A DNA stretch of 64,000 nucleotides. Source: Agrostemma githago. Lineage: Eukaryota; Streptophyta; Magnoliopsida; Caryophyllales; Caryophyllaceae. The notes under the pieces are model-generated. The model was not told the origin of the DNA, searched no databases, and saw only the letters and a list, made by a program, of their open reading frames with translations. The stretch is from positions 54,501,701 to 54,565,700 of the forward strand of contig OY288247.1 of NCBI GenBank assembly GCA_958450325.1. The letters run 5' to 3'. A program made the position numbers and the translations under genes. How positions within the stretch are numbered: position 1 is the stretch's first letter; each line of letters begins with the position of its first letter. Shown here piece after piece: positions 60,132-64,000 of the stretch.

Positions 60132-62711
60132 CTTAACCCTTACTCGCCCTCGAATAAGCACGAACTAACTAATAACTAAAAGAAACTAAAATACTAGCCG
60201 AGCGGGTATTAGAGCACCCTACGCCCTTTCAACTAACGCGAGAACACTTAGAGGAAAAGTGCTCTCTGCAAGGCAAGTGAGGTATTGCGACAAAACTTTG
60301 GATACAACCGAGCACGAAAACACACAAACAAACAACAAACAAACAAACAAACGGTTGCATCCAAGAAGAAACAAATACCGCTTCCCTCAACAAAGCGGTG
60401 AAAGAAACACCGGTTAAGGACTCAAGGCACGTGACAACGTTCCCAAGCTAATAATACAAACCGATATGGACAACATCCTAATAGTATGACAATAAAGCAA
60501 AAAAACGTTGGTAACTTACCTAGGTTCCTCCTAACCTTCTAAGAACGTACCACGGGACGATAGGCCGTATGGAAAAAGGATGAACCACGGAGTTAGTCGA
60601 CACTGTAGGTAAAGTGAAACCCCGCCCCCTTTAGCGATGAGCCAAGAGGGTTGTCCCATGCTCAAAAATAGCCTAACTAGTCCAAGTAAAAAGGTGAATA
60701 TGGTAGCAAAGTGAGGGAAGACCGACCATTACCGCTATCATCCTTCCTAGGGACTCAGTCCTTTAGTAGGCTCTTCACGATAACAGCCGGTAAAAGTCTT
60801 ATTTTTGAGGGGGTGAGAATTTTTTTGTGAAATGATACTTTGGCATTTTTCTTATGTATTTTGCTTTTGAGTTGCTATGCCAATTTTTTTCTTCTTTTGT
60901 ATTTTGTTTTTGATTTGTTGTGCCTTTTCTTTTTCTTCTTTTTCTTCTTTCTTTTCTTTCTTTCTTTTTCGTTTTCTTTCTCCTTTTGACTTGGTTTGCC
61001 CTTTGGATAAATCTTGTATTGTAGGCAGTCAATCACAACCAAGTATATAAACCTCGACAAAATTGCAACTTATTTGTGGAAATGTGTAGAAGGTAGGGAA
61101 ATGGGTAAGTCGGGAGTGCGCTTTCCCTTCAAACCCATGAAAAAGGTGGAAACTTGGACTAATCAAAACCATTTCAAACATGGTCACCTAAGAGACGAGA
61201 CTCGGGAACCAAGGCCTTTTCACTCCATGGGTGGTCAAAGTGGTCAAAATGCAAATCCCGCAGTAAATACCTAGTAGACTAGGTGGACTCAAGGTAAGAA
61301 ACCAACGAAACTATTGATTTAAAGTCATTCTACTAGACTAAAGTCCAAGACTCGATTCATATCACCAGAAAGGGAAAGTAAACACTTGCGCACTAGCCTC
61401 AAACCAGGTTTTCGAAAACCTTTTCTACACTAGACTCACAAACTATACAAGACAAAACTAAACAAAACAAAACAAAACAAACGCACACAAAAAATTAAAC
61501 AAACACCACCCCAAAACTTCCAAGCAAGCAACCATATCAATCCACATAAACTCCAAAAATCTCCACCCAAGCACACACCACCACAAAATCTCCTCCAAAC
61601 ACTGAAATGGGAAAAGGAGAAAGATATAAGAGGATATTACCGAATGACGAGAGCTTCCGAAACTCACGGCGATCAAGCAACCTACAAGGAAATGGGGAGG
61701 CAAAATACACACAACACAACAAATATACGACACAAAGACACAAAAGAAAATGACACAAAAAAAATCTTTTTGTGAAAATTTTCAAATTTTTACGGATTTT
61801 TAAGATTTTTTTTCGAAAAAACTACGAAGATAAAACTAAACTAGACTAAGATGTGGGGCTTAAATGAAGGAAAGAAAGAAACGGGGGTTGCAGTAGCCCT
61901 TCCTGGCCGTGACAGGCCCATCACTGTCGGGAGGAGTTCTTCCCGGTTGGGATGACCTTGATCCCGGTCGGGATGGCTAGTCAGAAAGCCGTATGTTGAA
62001 GCACAACTCGTCACAGTCGGGACCATGCTCATCCCGGGCGGGATGGCCTCTCTAGTTTTTCATTCCCCTTTATTTTACCAAGTCTTCCACCCAAATTACA
62101 TTACCAACTACGGGATAAAAAACCCGTCCCCAAAAGCTTACGAAAAGCTTAAAATCCGACTTCCTCTACCAATCCTTGAAGCTTCTATCATCCATAACCC
62201 TTTCTATTTCTTCATCTTCGCTTCAAACCTGTCGAGTAAGCTCAAAAACTTCAAACTCCCTCCCTCACATCGCTCAAGAAAGTTCCAAATTACAAGGATT
62301 CGACAAAGACTTACAAATCCTAGAAATCAGACTATCCAATCATACAAATACAAATACAAAAAACTCAAAAGAAGAGGAAAAAGATATTTAAAACATGATA
62401 CTCTCACTATTTACGCTCCCATAGCCATCAAGGGCTCGGAGAAGCAAGTCAAATGCTCTAGCAACATCTTCATGAAGGCTCATGTGGCCGAGCCAAGCTA
62501 TCTTTTAGAGCTTTCAAGTCGGAGGCAAGAAGCAATCATGTAATCCATTATGCTCGGGTTTCTCGTGATCTCCCGGGTCTTTCCAACCAACATAGCAACG
62601 ACTCTTATGACCATCAGGTAGATATAGTGGTCTAAACTCATGCTTGGCATTATGATTTGGGAGATCACACCCTAAGGTTGTTGCTTCTTCTACGGGGTCA
62701 TGGGTGAAATT
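60132..62711 (-). other. Non-coding internal region of the LARD-like element
   Basis: No credible gene. It has pyrimidine-rich and A-rich low-complexity stretches (60860-60985, 61440-61490). At 61890-62045 a third set of TCCCGG(T/G)CGGGA-type palindromes suggests an old LTR fragment lodged inside. Confidence 0.5.
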
Positions 62712-63773
62712 CTATTCCGCCGCCCGACAAGGATCCACTTCATCAACCATCTTACAAGACAAGGGACTCGAAATTAAGTGCGACAAAGAAGGTGAAGGCA
62801 TCAAGTTTTCTTCATTGGAGGCTCTAGGGGAGACCTCATTGTTGTCCTTACTAGAATTCTCACCATGAGGAAATTCAAGGCCTTTGATGGCGGCCTCAAT
62901 TTCTTCGACGGTTTGGTCTAGCATAGCATCTCCAAATCCCCTAATCGGCTCCTCCAATTTCCCATTCAAGGCAAGTTCTAAAGCATCTATCTCTTCTTCC
63001 CAAGTATTACCTTCCTTTTCACTAACCTTGTCAAGTTGGCCTAGAGGAGTCTTCTCTTCACTTGGCTTTGGATTGTCAAGATCCGGTTCATCACGAAGAA
63101 AATCATACAAATCCAATTTAATAGCCAGTACATTGGCTTCCCAAGAGTTACTTTGGGAATCATGTTCACTTTCCTTCTCATGATCAACCCTTGAAGCTTC
63201 AACTTCCTCCATTATTCCCATAGCTTCACCATCCAAGGAACTCTCAACAATGATCTCTTGGTTGACATTCCCTTCTTCATTCGTGGCTTCATAATCGGTT
63301 TGATTTCCTTGTGGAGACAACCGATCTTCTTGCCCAAATGAACCTTCCTCAACAAGTTGCGGAGCTCGAGTGGTCAACATCGTGTAAGGAGCCATAAATG
63401 CATTAATTCGAGCACGTTGCACCTCTTTTTGGGCCATGAACTCCTCTAGGTCCCTTTTCATTTGAATCATCATCTCTTGTTGACTCTTTTGCATTTGAAT
63501 CATCTTCTCTTGTTGATTCTTGAGCATTTGAATCTTCATTTGACAAAGCTCAAAGTTGGGGATTTTTGGTTGTGGGTTATGTGAACGTATTTGGTAGTTG
63601 TTAGGATTTTGGAATGATCCTTGACAACTTTCATGGTAGCCATATGAAGGGGGTTCATAAGATTGTTGATGAGATTGACATGGTTAGTAAAATTGTGGGT
63701 CTCGGTAATTTGCCCCATGATTCTCCCATGATGATTGATAGTAGCTTGGATGCATGACGTTTCCTTGATACAT
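62712..63773 (-). pseudogene. Unfamiliar acidic ORF of the LARD-like element
   Basis: The frame opens at ATG 63773, about 170 bp after the PBS, and runs 353 codons with a single in-frame TAA at 63686-63684. The first 75 residues are rich in Gln, Asn, Pro and Tyr (SYEPPSYGYHES, QNPNNYQIRS). About residues 78-110 form a Lys/Gln/Met-rich helix with repeated QQEKMIQMQKS-type units. The remainder is strongly acidic, with repeated EEIDALELAL/EEIEAAIKGLE-like helices. The start resembles the Gln/Asn-rich segment of Athila-type Gag, but the acidic part matches nothing I know. Function unknown. Confidence 0.6.
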
Positions 63774-63942
63774 TGAATGAACTAGAAGCACTTGAGCAAA
63801 CGTTAGAAGCCTAGTGCTTTTGAGGCACTAGGAAGAGAGAAATAAGCACACAAGAAGTAAAAACGAAGATACACATGGAGAAGAAAACAAAAAAATCAAG
63901 AACCAAGTCTAAAATTAAGCACACAAGAGTCTAAACTACGCC

Positions 63943-63961
63943 GTCCCCGGCAACGGTGCCA
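63943..63961 (-). other. Primer binding site
   Basis: On - it reads TGGCACCGTTGCCGGGGAC, one base from the TGGCGCCGTTGCCGGGGAC form I recall for Athila-type elements (assigned to tRNA-Asp). It lies four bases from the 5' LTR. Confidence 0.75.
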
Positions 63962-63965
63962 GATT

Positions 63966-64000
63966 TGTCGTGAATCCCGCCGATCAAAATAAACCAACTA
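63966..64000 (-). repeat. 5' LTR, first 35 bases only
   Basis: Identical start to 58617 on +. The rest is beyond the window. Confidence 0.8.

Larger units (their letters stand above)
58617..64000 (-). mobile_element. Non-autonomous LTR retrotransposon with one unfamiliar ORF (LARD-like)
   Basis: 3' LTR at 58617-60120, purine tract on - next to it, 3.8 kb internal region, PBS at 63961-63943 and the first 35 bases of the 5' LTR at the window end. Both LTR pieces start TGTCGTGAATCCCGCCGATC on +. No protease, RT or integrase pattern is visible on either strand, so it depends on another element. The PBS type points to an Athila-like helper. Confidence 0.75.

Overview
The window looks like plant nuclear heterochromatin. 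It is built almost entirely of transposable elements, and most are broken or nested in one another. The evidence is a set of long LTRs (0.7-4 kb), plant-type Ty3/gypsy polyproteins, tRNA-Met-type and Tat/Athila-type primer binding sites, L1-type LINE pieces, a Stowaway MITE, spliced plant mobile domain (PMD) coding sequence and long AT/TTC microsatellites. I see no bacterial genes, RNA genes or ordinary host housekeeping genes. The species cannot be named from the sequence; a eudicot with many large LTR retrotransposons is the safe reading.

Layout. 1-10433 is a gag-only (TR-GAG-like) LTR element on + whose 5' LTR is cut by the window edge. 10434-29379 is an L1-type LINE split by a long solo LTR (11266-28862, TSD TAATC). 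That solo LTR itself holds a second solo LTR (15239-18871) and a decayed Ty3/gypsy element (19099-28726). The gypsy element has a further 1.6-kb solo LTR inserted straight after its RT YLDD box, and it carries a 2.36-kb chimeric duplication. 29380-32580 is the pol end and 3' UTR of a Tat/Ogre-lineage element on +. It is followed on the opposite strand by two tandem copies of a PMD/DUF7745-like antisense coding region (32740-40140), the second copy broken by a 3.77-kb solo LTR (35310-39081, TSD CTTGC) that carries a Stowaway MITE. 40652-53023 is a young, nearly complete Tat-lineage element on - (TSD AATAT, LTRs about 99% alike by eye). It sits in the last coding part of an intron-rich PMD gene on - (57080 down to 40598), which also holds a 1.48-kb solo LTR (TSD CCGCC). 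57081-58616 is a TATA-bearing LTR-like stretch and unassigned sequence. 58617-64000 is a non-autonomous LTR element on - with one unfamiliar acidic ORF.

The best candidates for new biology are two. First, the young Tat element carries two transcription units on its antisense strand, each with its own TATA box: a small basic-to-acidic protein and a spliced Transposase_28/coiled-coil protein. Second, at least two unrelated LTR families place a cluster of four to six short perfect or near-perfect palindromes directly upstream of the LTR TATA box. Coding decay in the young Tat element is almost all explicable as C-to-T change, which suits methylated, silenced DNA.
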